Source: Plasmopara viticola
Taxonomy: Eukaryota > Oomycota > Peronosporomycetes > Peronosporales > Peronosporaceae
Length of the DNA stretch: 64,000 nucleotides
Reading direction: 5' to 3'
NCBI GenBank assembly: GCA_001695595.3
Contig: MBPM02000047.1
Coordinates: forward strand, 1 to 64,000
The notes beneath the pieces were generated by a model. That model was not told where the DNA came from and did not search any database. It was given only the letters and a program-made list of their open reading frames with translations. How positions within the stretch are numbered: the stretch's first letter is position 1; each line of letters begins with the position of its first letter. Shown here piece after piece: positions 11,436 to 22,929 of the stretch. The position numbers were made by a program, and so were the translations under genes.

Positions 11436-11712
11436 TATTTCTGCTCCCTATTTTAATGGAAATTTCATTTTGCGAAATTTGTTTCTGTGCGCTTTGTGTT
11501 ATCTTGCTGGCTTGGTAGATGCTTAAGGGTCAGCTATCAACTTCACTTTGTACGAACGGTATACTTCTAATTGTTTTATGGTCATACCAGCAGCTCTGTA
11601 GGGAGCGAAAGATCGGCATCGTCGTAGCATCAGTCATCACGAAAACGATCAAGCCCACGCTGATGATATTGTTTATAAATAAGAAGTTGGGTTTGCGATA
11701 TACCGGTTCGGT

Positions 11713-11784
11713 GGCCTTGTGGTCTAGTGGTATGATTCTCGCTTAGGGTGCGAGAGGTCCCGGATTCGATCTCCGGCAAGGCCC
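11713..11784 (+). tRNA. tRNA-Pro(AGG) unit 35
   Basis: Consensus copy; 349 bp to the next unit. Confidence 0.94.
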
Positions 11785-12061
11785 TATTTCTGCTCCCTAT
11801 TTTAATGGAAATTTCATTTTGCGAAATTTGTTTCTGTGCGCTTTGTGTTATCTTGCTGGCTTGGTAGATGCTTAAGGGTCAGCTGTCAATTTCACTTTGT
11901 ACGAACGGTATACTTCAAATTGTTTTATGGTCATATCAGCAGCTCTATAAGGAGTGAAAGATCGGCATCGTCGTAGCATTAGTGCATCACGAAAACGAGC
12001 AAGCCCACGCTGATGATATTTTTATAAATAAGAAGTTGGGTTTGCGATATACCGGTTCGGT

Positions 12062-12133
12062 GGCCTTGTGGTCTAGTGGTATGATTCTCGCTTAGGGTGC
12101 GAGAGGTCCCGGATTCGATCTCCGGCAAGGCCC
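12062..12133 (+). tRNA. tRNA-Pro(AGG) unit 36
   Basis: Consensus copy; 348 bp to the next unit. Confidence 0.94.
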
Positions 12134-12409
12134 TATTTCTGCTCCCTATTTTAATGGAAATTTCATTTTGCGAAATTTGTTTCTGTGCGCTTTGTGTTAT
12201 CTTGCTGGCTTGGTAGATGCTTAAGGGTCAGCTATCAACTTCACTTTGTACGAACGGTATACTTCAAATTGTTTTATGGTCATATCAGCAGCTCTATAAG
12301 GAGTGAAAGATCGGCATCGTCGTAGCATTAGTGCATCACGAAAACGAGCAAGCCCACGCTGATGATATTTTATAAATAAGAAGTTGGGTTTGCGATATAC
12401 CGGTTCGGT

Positions 12410-12481
12410 GGCCTTGTGGTCTAGTGGTATGATTCTCGCTTAGGGTGCGAGAGGTCCCGGATTCGATCTCCGGCAAGGCCC
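12410..12481 (+). tRNA. tRNA-Pro(AGG) unit 37
   Basis: Consensus copy; 347 bp to the next unit. Confidence 0.94.
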
Positions 12482-12756
12482 TATTTCTGCTCCCTATTTT
12501 AATGGAAATTTCATTTTGCGAAATTTGTTTCTGTGCGCTTTGTGTTATCTTGCTGGCTTGGTAGATGCTTAAGGGTCAGCTATCAATTTCACTTTGTACG
12601 AACGGTATACTTCAAATTGTTTTGGTCATATCAGCAGCTCTGTAGGAGTGAAAGATCGGCATCGTCGTAGCATTAGTGCATCACGAAAACGAGCAAGCCC
12701 ACGCTGATGATATTGTCTATAAATAAGAAGTTGGGTTTGCGATATACCGGTTCGGT

Positions 12757-12828
12757 GGCCTTGTGGTCTAGTGGTATGATTCTCGCTTAGGGTGCGAGAG
12801 GTCCCGGATTCGATCTCCGGCAAGGCCC
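12757..12828 (+). tRNA. tRNA-Pro(AGG) unit 38
   Basis: Consensus copy; 350 bp to the next unit. Confidence 0.94.
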
Positions 12829-13106
12829 TATTTCTGCTCCCTATTTTAATGGAAATTTCATTTTGCGAAATTTGTTTCTGTGCGCTTTGTGTAATCTTGC
12901 TGGCTTGGTAGATGCTTAAGGGTCAGCTATCAACTTCACTTTGTACGAACGGTATACTTCAAATTGTTTTATGGTCATATCAGCAGCTCTGTAAGGAGTG
13001 AAAGATCGGCATCGTCGTAGCATTAGTGCATCACGAAAACGAGCAAGCCCACGCTGATGATATTGTTTATAAATAAGAAGTTGGGTTTGCGATATACCGG
13101 TTCGGT

Positions 13107-13178
13107 GGCCTTGTGGTCTAGTGGTATGATTCTCGCTTAGGGTGCGAGAGGTCCCGGATTCGATCTCCGGCAAGGCCC
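13107..13178 (+). tRNA. tRNA-Pro(AGG) unit 39
   Basis: Consensus copy; 347 bp to the next unit. Confidence 0.94.
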
Positions 13179-13453
13179 TATTTCTGCTCCTATTTTAATG
13201 GAAATTTCATTTTGCGAAATTTGTTTCTGTGCGCTTTGTGTAATCTTGCTGGCTTGGTAGATGCTTAAGGGTCAGCTATCAACTTCACTTTGTACGAACG
13301 GTATACTTCAAATTGTTTATGGTCATATCAGCAGCTCTGTAAGGAGTGAAAGATCGGCATCGTCGTAGCATTAGTGCATCACGAAAACGAGCAAGCCCAC
13401 GCTGATGATATTGTTATAAATAAGAAGTTGGGTTTGCGATATACCGGTTCGGT

Positions 13454-13525
13454 GGCCTTGTGGTCTAGTGGTATGATTCTCGCTTAGGGTGCGAGAGGTC
13501 CCGGATTCGATCTCCGGCAAGGCCC
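13454..13525 (+). tRNA. tRNA-Pro(AGG) unit 40
   Basis: Consensus copy; 350 bp to the next unit. Confidence 0.94.
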
Positions 13526-13803
13526 TATTTCTGCTCCCTATTTTAATGGAAATTTCATTTTGCGAAATTTGTTTCTGTGCGCTTTGTGTAATCTTGCTGG
13601 CTTGGTAGATGCTTAAGGGTCAGCTATCAATTTCACTTTGTACGAACGGTATACTTCAAATTGTTTTATGGTCATATCAGCAGCTCTGTAAGGAGTGAAA
13701 GATCGGCATCGTCGTAGCATTAGTGCATCACGAAAACGAGCAAGCCCACGCTGATGATATTGTTTATAAATAAGAAGTTGGGTTTGCGATATACCGGTTC
13801 GGT

Positions 13804-13875
13804 GGCCTTGTGGTCTAGTGGTATGATTCTCGCTTAGGGTGCGAGAGGTCCCGGATTCGATCTCCGGCAAGGCCC
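13804..13875 (+). tRNA. tRNA-Pro(AGG) unit 41
   Basis: Consensus copy; 348 bp to the next unit. Confidence 0.94.
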
Positions 13876-14151
13876 TATTTCTGTTCCTATTTTAATGGAA
13901 ATTTCATTTTGCTAAATTTGTTTCTGTGCGCTTTGTGTATCTTGCTGGCTTGGTAGATGCTTAAGGGTCAGCTGTCAATTTCACTTTGTACGAACGGTAT
14001 ACTTTAAATTGTTTCATGGTCATACCAGCAGCTCTGTAGGGAGTGAAAGATCGGCATCGTCGTAGCATTAGTGCATCACGAAAACGAGCAAGCCCACGCT
14101 GATGATATTGTCTATAAATAAGAAGTTGGGTTTGCGATATACCGGTTCGGT

Positions 14152-14223
14152 GGCCTTGTGGTCTAGTGGTATGATTCTCGCTTAGGGTGCGAGAGGTCCC
14201 GGATTCGATCTCCGGCAAGGCCC
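14152..14223 (+). tRNA. tRNA-Pro(AGG) unit 42
   Basis: Consensus copy; 350 bp to the next unit. Confidence 0.94.
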
Positions 14224-14501
14224 TATTTCTGCTCCCTATTTTAATGGAAATTTCATTTTGCTGAATTTGTTTCTGTGCGCTTTGTGTAATCTTGCTGGCT
14301 TGGTAGATGCTTAAGGGTCAGCTATCAACTTCACTTTGTACGAACGGTATACTTTAAATTGTTTCATTGTCATACCAGCAGCTTTGTAGGGAGCGAAAGC
14401 TCGGTTCGATCGTAGCATTAGTGCATCACGAAAACGAGCAAGCCCACGCTGATGATATTGTCTATAAAAAGGAAGTTGGGTTTGCGATATACCGGTTCGG
14501 T

Positions 14502-14573
14502 GGCCTTGTGGTCTAGTGGTATGATTCTCGCTTAGGGTGCGAGAGGTCCCGGATTCGATCTCCGGCAAGGCCC
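14502..14573 (+). tRNA. tRNA-Pro(AGG) unit 43
   Basis: Consensus copy, but its upstream spacer is divergent and the box reads TATAAAAA; 349 bp to the next unit. Confidence 0.94.
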
Positions 14574-14850
14574 TATTTCTGCTCCCTATTTTAATGGAAA
14601 TTTCATTTTGCGAAATTTGTTTCTGTGCGCTTTGTGTTATCTTGCTGGCTTGGTAGATGCTTAAGGGTCAGCTGTCAATTTCACTTTGTACGAACGGTAT
14701 ACTTCAAATTGTTTTATGGTCATATCAGCAGCTCTATAAGGAGTGAAAGATCGGCATCGTTGTAGCATTAGTGCATCACGAAAACGAGCAAGCCCACGCT
14801 GATGATATTTTTATAAATAAGAAGTTGGGTTTGCGATATACCGGTTCGGT

Positions 14851-14922
14851 GGCCTTGTGGTCTAGTGGTATGATTCTCGCTTAGGGTGCGAGAGGTCCCG
14901 GATTCGATCTCCGGCAAGGCCC
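14851..14922 (+). tRNA. tRNA-Pro(AGG) unit 44
   Basis: Consensus copy; 347 bp to the next unit. Confidence 0.94.
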
Positions 14923-15197
14923 TATTTCTGCTCCCTATTTTAATGGAAATTTCATTTTGCGAAATTTGTTTCTGTGCGCTTTGTGTTAATCTTGCTGGCT
15001 TGGTAGATGCTTAAGGGTCAGCTATCAATTTCACTTTGTACGAACGGTATACTTCAAATTGTTTATGGTCATATCAGCAGCTCTGTAGGAGTGAAAGATC
15101 GGCATCGTCGTAGCATTAGTGCATCACGAAAACGAGCAAGCCCACGCTGATGATATTGTATAAATAAGAAGTTGGGTTTGCGATATACCGGTTCGGT

Positions 15198-15269
15198 GGC
15201 CTTGTGGTCTAGTGGTATGATTCTCGCTTAGGGTGCGAGAGGTCCCGGATTCGATCTCCGGCAAGGCCC
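15198..15269 (+). tRNA. tRNA-Pro(AGG) unit 45
   Basis: Consensus copy; 344 bp to the next unit. Confidence 0.94.
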
Positions 15270-15541
15270 TATTTCTCTCCTATTTTAATGGAAATTTCAT
15301 TTTGCTAAATTTGTTTCTGTGCGCTTTGTGTATCTTGCTGGCTTGGTAGATGCTTAAGGGTCAGCTATCAATTTCACTTTGTACGAACGGTATACTTCAA
15401 ATTGTTTATGGTCATATCAGCAGCTCTGTAGGAGTGAAAGATCGGCATCGTCGTAGCATTAGTGCATCACGAAAACGAGCAAGCCCACGCTGATGATATT
15501 GTTATAAATAAGAAGTTGGGTTTGCGATATACCGGTTCGGT

Positions 15542-15613
15542 GGCCTTGTGGTCTAGTGGTATGATTCTCGCTTAGGGTGCGAGAGGTCCCGGATTCGATC
15601 TCCGGCAAGGCCC
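15542..15613 (+). tRNA. tRNA-Pro(AGG) unit 46
   Basis: Consensus copy; 348 bp to the next unit. Confidence 0.94.
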
Positions 15614-15889
15614 TATTTCTGTTCCTATTTTAATGGAAATTTCATTTTGCTAAATTTGTTTCTGTGCGCTTTGTGTATCTTGCTGGCTTGGTAGATGCTT
15701 AAGGGTCAGCTATCAACTTCACTTTGTACGAACGGTATACTTTGAATTGTTTTATGGTCATATCAGCAGCTCTGTAAGGAGTGAAAGATCGGCATCGTCG
15801 TAGCATTAGTGCATCACGAAAACGAGCAAGCCCACGCTGATGATATTCTTTATAAATAAGAAGTTGGGTTTGCGATATACCGGTTCGGT

Positions 15890-15961
15890 GGCCTTGTGGT
15901 CTAGTGGTATGATTCTCGCTTAGGGTGCGAGAGGTCCCGGATTCGATCTCCGGCAAGGCCC
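15890..15961 (+). tRNA. tRNA-Pro(AGG) unit 47
   Basis: Consensus copy; 348 bp to the next unit. Confidence 0.94.
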
Positions 15962-16237
15962 TATTTCTGCTCCCTATTTTAATGGAAATTTCATTTTGCG
16001 AAATTTGTTTCTGTGCGCTTTGTGTAATCTTGCTGGCTTGGTAGATGCTTAAGGGTCAGCTATCAATTCACTTTGTACGAACGGTATACTTCAAATTGTT
16101 TCATGGTCATATCAGCAGCTCTGTAGGAGTGAAAGATCGGCATCGTCGTAGCATTAGTGCATCACGAAAACGAGCAAGCCCACGCTGATGATATTGTCTA
16201 TAAATAAGAAGTTGGGTTTGCGATATACCGGTTCGGT

Positions 16238-16309
16238 GGCCTTGTGGTCTAGTGGTATGATTCTCGCTTAGGGTGCGAGAGGTCCCGGATTCGATCTCCG
16301 GCAAGGCCC
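16238..16309 (+). tRNA. tRNA-Pro(AGG) unit 48
   Basis: Consensus copy; 348 bp to the next unit. Confidence 0.94.
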
Positions 16310-16585
16310 TATTTCTGCTCCTATTTTAATGGAAATTTCATTTTGCGAATTTGTTTCTGTGCGCTTTGTGTTATCTTGCTGGCTTGGTAGATGCTTAAGG
16401 GTCAGCTATCAATTTCACTTTGTACGAACGGTATACTTCAAATTGTTTTATGGTCATATCAGCAGCTCTGTAAGGAGTGAAAGATCGGCATCGTCGTAGC
16501 ATTAGTGCATCACGAAAACGAGCAAGCCCACGCTGATGATATTGTTTATAAATAAGAAGTTGGGTTTGCGATATACCGGTTCGGT

Positions 16586-16657
16586 GGCCTTGTGGTCTAG
16601 TGGTATGATTCTCGCTTAGGGTGCGAGAGGTCCCGGATTCGATCTCCGGCAAGGCCC
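16586..16657 (+). tRNA. tRNA-Pro(AGG) unit 49
   Basis: Consensus copy; 349 bp to the next unit. Confidence 0.94.
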
Positions 16658-16934
16658 TATTTCTGCTCCTATTTTAATGGAAATTTCATTTTGCGAAATT
16701 TGTTTCTGTGCGCTTTGTGTTATCTTGCTGGCTTGGTAGATGCTTAAGGGTCAGCTATCAATTTCACTTTGTACGAACGGTATACTTTAAATTGTTTCAT
16801 GGTCATACCAGCAGCTCTGTAGGGAGTGAAAGATCGGCATCGTCGTAGCATTAGTGCATCACGAAAACGAGCAAGCCCACGCTGATGATATTGTCTATAA
16901 ATAAGAAGTTGGGTTTGCGATATACCGGTTCGGT

Positions 16935-17006
16935 GGCCTTGTGGTCTAGTGGTATGATTCTCGCTTAGGGTGCGAGAGGTCCCGGATTCGATCTCCGGCA
17001 AGGCCC
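16935..17006 (+). tRNA. tRNA-Pro(AGG) unit 50
   Basis: Consensus copy; 350 bp to the next unit. Confidence 0.94.
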
Positions 17007-17284
17007 TATTTCTGCTCCCTATTTTAATGGAAATTTCATTTTGCTGAATTTGTTTCTGTGCGCTTTGTGTTATCTTGCTGGCTTGGTAGATGCTTAAGGG
17101 TCAGCTGTCAATTTCACTTTGTACGAACGGTATACTTCAAATTGTTTTATGGTCATATCAGCAGCTCTGTAAGGAGTGAAAGATCGGCATCGTCGTAGCA
17201 TTAGTGCATCACGAAAACGAGCAAGCCCACGCTGATGATATTGTCTATAAATAAGAAGTTGGGTTTGCGATATACCGGTTCGGT

Positions 17285-17356
17285 GGCCTTGTGGTCTAGT
17301 GGTATGATTCTCGCTTAGGGTGCGAGAGGTCCCGGATTCGATCTCCGGCAAGGCCC
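17285..17356 (+). tRNA. tRNA-Pro(AGG) unit 51
   Basis: Consensus copy; the downstream run is broken (CTATTTCAATGG), so the usual TTTT is absent at +16. Confidence 0.93.
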
Positions 17357-17633
17357 TGTTGCTGCTCCCTATTTCAATGGAAATTTCATTTTGCGAAATT
17401 TGTTTCTGTGCGCTTTGTGTTATCTTGCTGGCTTGGTAGATGCTTAAGGGTCAGCTGTCAATTTCACTTTGTACGAACGGTATACTTCAAACTTTATTAC
17501 GGTCATATCAGCAGCTCTGTAAGGAGTGAAAGATCGGCATCGTCGTAGCATTAGTGCATCACGAAAACGAGCAAGCCCACGCTGATGATATTGTTATAAA
17601 TAAGAAGTTGGGTTTGCGATATACCGGTTCGGT

Positions 17634-17705
17634 GGCCTTGTGGTCTAGTGGTATGATTCTCGCTTAGGGTGCGAGAGGTCCCGGATTCGATCTCCGGCAA
17701 GGCCC
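17634..17705 (+). tRNA. tRNA-Pro(AGG) unit 52
   Basis: Consensus copy; 350 bp to the next unit. Confidence 0.94.
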
Positions 17706-17983
17706 TATTTCTGCTCCCTATTTTAATGGAAATTTCATTTTGCGAAATTTGTTTCTGTGCGCTTTGTGTTATCTTGCTGGCTTGGTAGATGCTTAAGGGT
17801 CAGCTGTCAATTTCACTTTGTACGAACGGTATACTTCAAATTGTTTTATGGTCATATCAGCAGCTCTATAAGGAGTGAAAGATCGGCATCGTCGTAGCAT
17901 TAGTGCATCACGAAAACGAGCAAGCCCACGCTGATGATATTGTTTATAAATAAGAAGTTGGGTTTGCGATATACCGGTTCGGT

Positions 17984-18055
17984 GGCCTTGTGGTCTAGTG
18001 GTATGATTCTCGCTTAGGGTGCGAGAGGTCCCGGATTCGATCTCCGGCAAGGCCC
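17984..18055 (+). tRNA. tRNA-Pro(AGG) unit 53
   Basis: Consensus copy; 349 bp to the next unit. Confidence 0.94.
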
Positions 18056-18332
18056 TATTTCTGCTCCTATTTTAATGGAACTTTCATTTTGCTGAATTTG
18101 TTTCAGTGCGCTTTGTGTAATCTTGCTGACTTGGTAGATGCTTAAGGGTCAGCTATCAACTTCACTTTGTACGAACGGTATACTTCAAATTGTTTCATGG
18201 TCATATCAGCAGCTCTGTAAGGAGTGAAAGATCGGCATCGTCGTAGCATTAGTGCATCACGAAAACGAGCAAGCCCACGCTGATGATATTGTTTATAAAT
18301 AAGAAGTTGGGTTTGCGATATACCGGTTCGGT

Positions 18333-18404
18333 GGCCTTGTGGTCTAGTGGTATGATTCTCGCTTAGGGTGCGAGAGGTCCCGGATTCGATCTCCGGCAAG
18401 GCCC
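18333..18404 (+). tRNA. tRNA-Pro(AGG) unit 54
   Basis: Consensus copy; 349 bp to the next unit. Confidence 0.94.
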
Positions 18405-18681
18405 TATTTCTGCTCCCTATTTTAATGGAAATTTCATTTTGCGAAATTTGTTTCTGTGCGCTTTGTGTTATCTTGCTGGCTTGGTAGATGCTTAAGGGTC
18501 AGCTGTCAATTTCACTTTGTACGAACGGTATACTTCAAATTGTTTTATGGTCATATCAGCAGCTCTATAAGGAGTGAAAGATCGGCATCGTCGTAGCATT
18601 AGTGCATCACGAAAACGAGCAAGCCCACGCTGATGATATTTTTATAAATAAGAAGTTGGGTTTGCGATATACCGGTTCGGT

Positions 18682-18753
18682 GGCCTTGTGGTCTAGTGGT
18701 ATGATTCTCGCTTAGGGTGCGAGAGGTCCCGGATTCGATCTCCGGCAAGGCCC
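18682..18753 (+). tRNA. tRNA-Pro(AGG) unit 55
   Basis: Consensus copy; 348 bp to the next unit. Confidence 0.94.
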
Positions 18754-19029
18754 TATTTCTGCTCCCTATTTTAAGGGAAATTTCATTTTGCTGAATTTGT
18801 TTCTGTGCGCTTTGTGTAATCTTGCTGACTTGGTAGATGCTTAAGGGTCAGCTATCAACTTCACTTTGTACGAACGGTATACTTCAAATTGTTTATGGTC
18901 ATACAGCAGCTCTGTAAGGAGTGAAAGATCGGCATCGTCGTAGCATTAGTGCATCACGAAAACGAGCAAGCCCACGCTGATGATATTGTTTATAAATAAG
19001 AAGTTGGGTTTGCGATATACCGGTTCGGT

Positions 19030-19101
19030 GGCCTTGTGGTCTAGTGGTATGATTCTCGCTTAGGGTGCGAGAGGTCCCGGATTCGATCTCCGGCAAGGCC
19101 C
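19030..19101 (+). tRNA. tRNA-Pro(AGG) unit 56
   Basis: Consensus copy; 348 bp to the next unit. Confidence 0.94.
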
Positions 19102-19377
19102 TATTTCTGCTCCTATTTTAATGGAAATTTCATTTTGCTGAATTTGTTTCTGTGCGCTTTGTGTTATCTTGCTGGCTTGGTAGATGCTTAAGGGTCAGCT
19201 ATCAATTTCACTTTGTACGAACGGTATACTTTAAATTGTTTTATGGTCATATCAGCAGCTCTGTAAGGAGTGAAAGATCGGCATCGTCGTAGCATTAGTG
19301 CATCACGAAAACGAGCAAGCCCACGCTGATGATATTGTTATAAATAAGAAGTTGGGTTTGCGATATACCGGTTCGGT

Positions 19378-19449
19378 GGCCTTGTGGTCTAGTGGTATGA
19401 TTCTCGCTTAGGGTGCGAGAGGTCCCGGATTCGATCTCCGGCAAGGCCC
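19378..19449 (+). tRNA. tRNA-Pro(AGG) unit 57
   Basis: Consensus copy; 349 bp to the next unit. Confidence 0.94.
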
Positions 19450-19726
19450 TATTTCTGTTCCTATTTTAATGGAAATTTCATTTTGCTAAATTTGTTTCTG
19501 TGCGCTTTGTGTAATCTTGCTGGCTTGGTAGATGCTTAAGGGTCAGCTATCAATTTCACTTTGTACGAACGGTATACTTCAAATTGTTTTATGGTCATAT
19601 CAGCAGCTCTATAAGGAGTGAAAGATCGGCATCGTCGTAGCATTAGTGCATCACGAAAACGAGCAAGCCCACGCTGATGATATTCTTTATAAATAAGAAG
19701 TTGGGTTTGCGATATACCGGTTCGGT

Positions 19727-19798
19727 GGCCTTGTGGTCTAGTGGTATGATTCTCGCTTAGGGTGCGAGAGGTCCCGGATTCGATCTCCGGCAAGGCCC
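19727..19798 (+). tRNA. tRNA-Pro(AGG) unit 58
   Basis: Consensus copy; 342 bp to the next unit. Confidence 0.94.
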
Positions 19799-20068
19799 TA
19801 TTTCTGCTCCCTATTTTAATGGAAATTTCATTTTGCGAAATTTGTTTCTGTGCGCTTTGTGTTATCTTGCTGGCTTGGTAGATGCTTAAGGGTCAGCTAT
19901 CAACTTCACTTTGTACGAACGGTATACTCTAAATTGTTTCATGGTCAGCTCTGTAGGGAGCGAAAGATCGGCATCGTCGTAGCATTAGTGCATCACGAAA
20001 ACGAGCAAGCCCACGCTGATGATATTGTCTATAAATAAGAAGTTGGGTTTGCGATATACCGGTTCGGT

Positions 20069-20140
20069 GGCCTTGTGGTCTAGTGGTATGATTCTCGCTT
20101 AGGGTGCGAGAGGTCCCGGATTCGATCTCCGGCAAGGCCC
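20069..20140 (+). tRNA. tRNA-Pro(AGG) unit 59
   Basis: Consensus copy followed by a chimeric B/A/B spacer; 343 bp to the next unit. Confidence 0.94.
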
Positions 20141-20411
20141 TATTTCTGCTCCCTATTTTAATGGAAATTTCATTCTGCAATTTTTGTTTCTGTGCAATCT
20201 TGCTGGCTTGGCTGGTGCTTAAGGGGGTCAGCTATCAATTTCACTTTGTACGAACGGTATACTTCAAACTTTATTACGGTCATATCAGCAGCTCTGTAAG
20301 GAGTGAAAGATCGGCATTGTTGTAGCATCAGCAGATCAGAAATAAGATCAAGCCCACGCTGATGATATTGTTTATATATAAGAAGTTGGGTTTGCGATAT
20401 ACCGGTTCGGT

Positions 20412-20483
20412 GGCCTTGTGGTCTAGTGGTATGATTCTCGCTTAGGGTGCGAGAGGTCCCGGATTCGATCTCCGGCAAGGCCC
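20412..20483 (+). tRNA. tRNA-Pro(AGG) unit 60
   Basis: Consensus copy; upstream box reads TATATATA; 349 bp to the next unit. Confidence 0.94.
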
Positions 20484-20760
20484 TATTTCTGCTTCCTATT
20501 TTAATGGAAATTTCATTTTGCTAAATTTGTTTTTGTGCGCTTTGTGTAATCTTGCTGGCTTGGTAGATGCTTAAGGGTCAGCTATCAATTTCACTTTGTA
20601 CGAACGGTATACTTCAAATTGTTTTATGGTCATATCAGCAGCTCTGTAAGGAGTGAAAGATCGGCATCGTCGTAGCATTAGTGCATCACGAAAACGAGCA
20701 AGCCCACGCTGATGATATTCTTTATATATAAGAAGTTGGGTTTGCGATATACCGGTTCGG

Positions 20761-20828
20761 TTGTGGTCTAGTGGTATGATTCTCGCTTAGGGTGCGAGAG
20801 GTCCCGGATTCGATCTCCGGCAAGGCCC
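20761..20828 (+). pseudogene. tRNA-Pro(AGG) unit 61, 5' truncated
   Basis: Five bases (TGGCC) are missing at the 5' boundary, so positions 1-4 of the acceptor stem are lost. The remainder is consensus. Only three acceptor pairs can form, so a functional tRNA is unlikely. Confidence 0.8.
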
Positions 20829-21110
20829 TATTGCTGCTCCCTATTTTAATGGAAATTTCATTTTGGTAAATTTGTTTCTGTGCTCTTTATGTAATCTTGC
20901 TGGCTTGGTAGATGCTTAAGGAAGGGTTAGCTATCAATTTCACTTAAGACTAACTGTATACTTAAAATTGTTTTATGGTCATATCAGCAGCTGTGTAGGG
21001 AGCGAAAGATCGGCATCGTCGTAGCATCAGCAGATCACAAATAAGATCAAGCCCACGCTGATGATATTGTTTATAAATAAGAAGTTGGGTTTGCGATATA
21101 CCGGTTTGGT

Positions 21111-21182
21111 GGCCTTGTGGTCTAGTGGTATGATTCTCGCTTAGGGTGCGAGAGGTCCCGGATTCGATCTCCGGCAAGGCCC
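21111..21182 (+). tRNA. tRNA-Pro(AGG) unit 62
   Basis: Consensus copy; its upstream flank differs by one base (CCGGTTTGGT); 349 bp to the next unit. Confidence 0.94.
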
Positions 21183-21459
21183 TATTTCTGCTCCCTATTT
21201 TAATGGAAATTTCATTTTGCTAAATTTGTTTCTGTGCGCTTTGTGTTACCTTGCTGGCTTGGTAGATGCTCAAGGGTCAGCTGTCGATTTCACTTTGTAC
21301 GAACGGTGTACTTCAAAATGTTTTATGGTCATATCAGCAGCTCTGTAAGGAGTGAAAGATCGGCATCGTCGTAGCATTCGTGCATCACGAAAACGAGCAA
21401 GCCCACGCTGATGATATTGTTTATAAATAAGAAGTTGGGTTGCGATATACCGGTTCGGT

Positions 21460-21531
21460 GGCCTTGTGGTCTAGTGGTATGATTCTCGCTTAGGGTGCGA
21501 GAGGTCCCGGATTCGATCTCCGGCAAGACCC
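21460..21531 (+). tRNA. tRNA-Pro(AGG) unit 63, acceptor mismatch
   Basis: 3' acceptor strand reads CAAGACC, giving one C-A mismatch in the stem. Otherwise consensus. Confidence 0.8.
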
Positions 21532-21813
21532 TATTTCTGCTCCTTCTTTTAATGGAAATTTCATTTTGCGGAATTTGTTACTGTTAGCTTTGTGTAATCT
21601 TGCTGGCTTGGTAGATGCTTAAGGAAGGGTCAGCTATCAATTTCACTTTGTACGAACGGTATACTTCAAATTGTTTTATGGTCATATCAGCAGCTCTGTA
21701 AGGAGTGAAAGATCGGCATCGTCGTAGCATTAGTGCATCACGAAAACGAGCAAGCCCACGCTGATGATATTCTTTATAAATAAGAAGTTGGGTTTGCGAT
21801 ATACCGGTTCGGT

Positions 21814-21885
21814 GATCTTGTGGTCTAGTGGTATTATTCTCGCTTAGGGTGCGAGAGGTCCCGGATTCGATCTCTGGCAAGGCCA
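21814..21885 (+). tRNA. tRNA-Pro(AGG) unit 64, variant
   Basis: 5' strand GATCTTG gives one A-C mismatch and a wobble. The D arm has TATTATT for TATGATT, the T stem has TCTGG (wobble), and the discriminator is A. AGG anticodon retained. Confidence 0.65.
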
Positions 21886-22163
21886 GATTGCTGCTCCCTA
21901 TTTTGATGGAAATTTCATTTTGGTAAATTTGTTACTGTGCTCTTTGTGTTATCTTGCTGGCTTGGTAGATGCTCAAGGGTCAGCTATCGATTTCACTTTG
22001 TACGAACGGTATACTTCAAATTGTTTTATGGTCATATCAGCAGCTCTATAAGGAGTGAAAGATCGGTATCGTCGTAGCATTAGTGCATCACGAAAACGAG
22101 CAAGCTCACGCTGATGATATTGTTTATAAATAAGAAGTTGGGTTTGCGATATACCGGTTCGGT

Positions 22164-22235
22164 GGCCTTGTGGTCTAGTGGTATGATTCTCGCTTAGAGT
22201 GCGAGAGGTCCCGGATTCGATCTCTGGCACGGCCC
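22164..22235 (+). tRNA. tRNA-like unit 65, anticodon AGA (Ser)
   Basis: Anticodon loop reads TTAGAGT, so the anticodon is AGA instead of AGG. The anticodon stem is intact. The acceptor has one mismatch (CACGGCC) and the T stem one wobble (TCTGG). Either a decaying tRNA-Pro or a potential mis-decoding tRNA. Confidence 0.7.
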
Positions 22236-22507
22236 AATTGCTGCTCCCTTTTTTAGTGGAGATTTCATTTTGCAAATTTCGTTTCTGTGCAATCTTGCTG
22301 GATTGGCTGGTGCTTAAGGAAGGGTCAATTATCAATTTAACTTTAGACGAATGGTATACTTCAAATTTTATCATGGTCACATCAGCAGCTCTGTAAGGAG
22401 TGAAAGATTGGCATTGTTGTAGCATCAGCAGATCAGAAATAAGATTAAGCCCACGCTGATGATATTGTTTATATAAGGAAGTTGGGTTTGCGATATACCG
22501 GTTCGGT

Positions 22508-22579
22508 GGTCTAGTGGTCTAGTGGTATGATTCTCGCTTAGGGTGCGAGAGGTCCTGGATTCGATCTCCGGCAAGGCCC
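22508..22579 (+). tRNA. tRNA-Pro(AGG) unit 66, acceptor altered
   Basis: The 5' end reads GGTCTAG followed by TGGTCTAG, as if the D-arm start had been copied over the acceptor strand, leaving a mismatch and a wobble. T stem has one C-to-T change. Confidence 0.6.
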
Positions 22580-22857
22580 TATTGCTGCTCCCTATTTTGA
22601 TGGAAATTTCATTTTGCAAAATTTGTTTCTGTGCACTTTGTGTTACCTTGCTGGCTTGGTCGATGCTTAAGGGTCAGCTGTCAATTTTACTTTGTACGAA
22701 CGGTATACTTCAAATTGTTTTATGGTCATATCAGCAGCTCTATAAGGAGTGAAAGATCGGCATCGTCGTAGCATTAGTGCATCACGAAAACGAGCAAGCT
22801 CACGCTGATGATATTCTTTATAAATAAGAAGTTGGGTTTGCGATATACCGGTTCGGT

Positions 22858-22929
22858 GGCCTTGTGGTCTAGTGGTATGATTCTCGCTTAGGGTGCGAGA
22901 GGTCCCGGATTCGATCTCCGGCAAGGCCC
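22858..22929 (+). tRNA. tRNA-Pro(AGG) unit 67
   Basis: Consensus copy, the last before the 1405-bp interruption. Confidence 0.94.
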
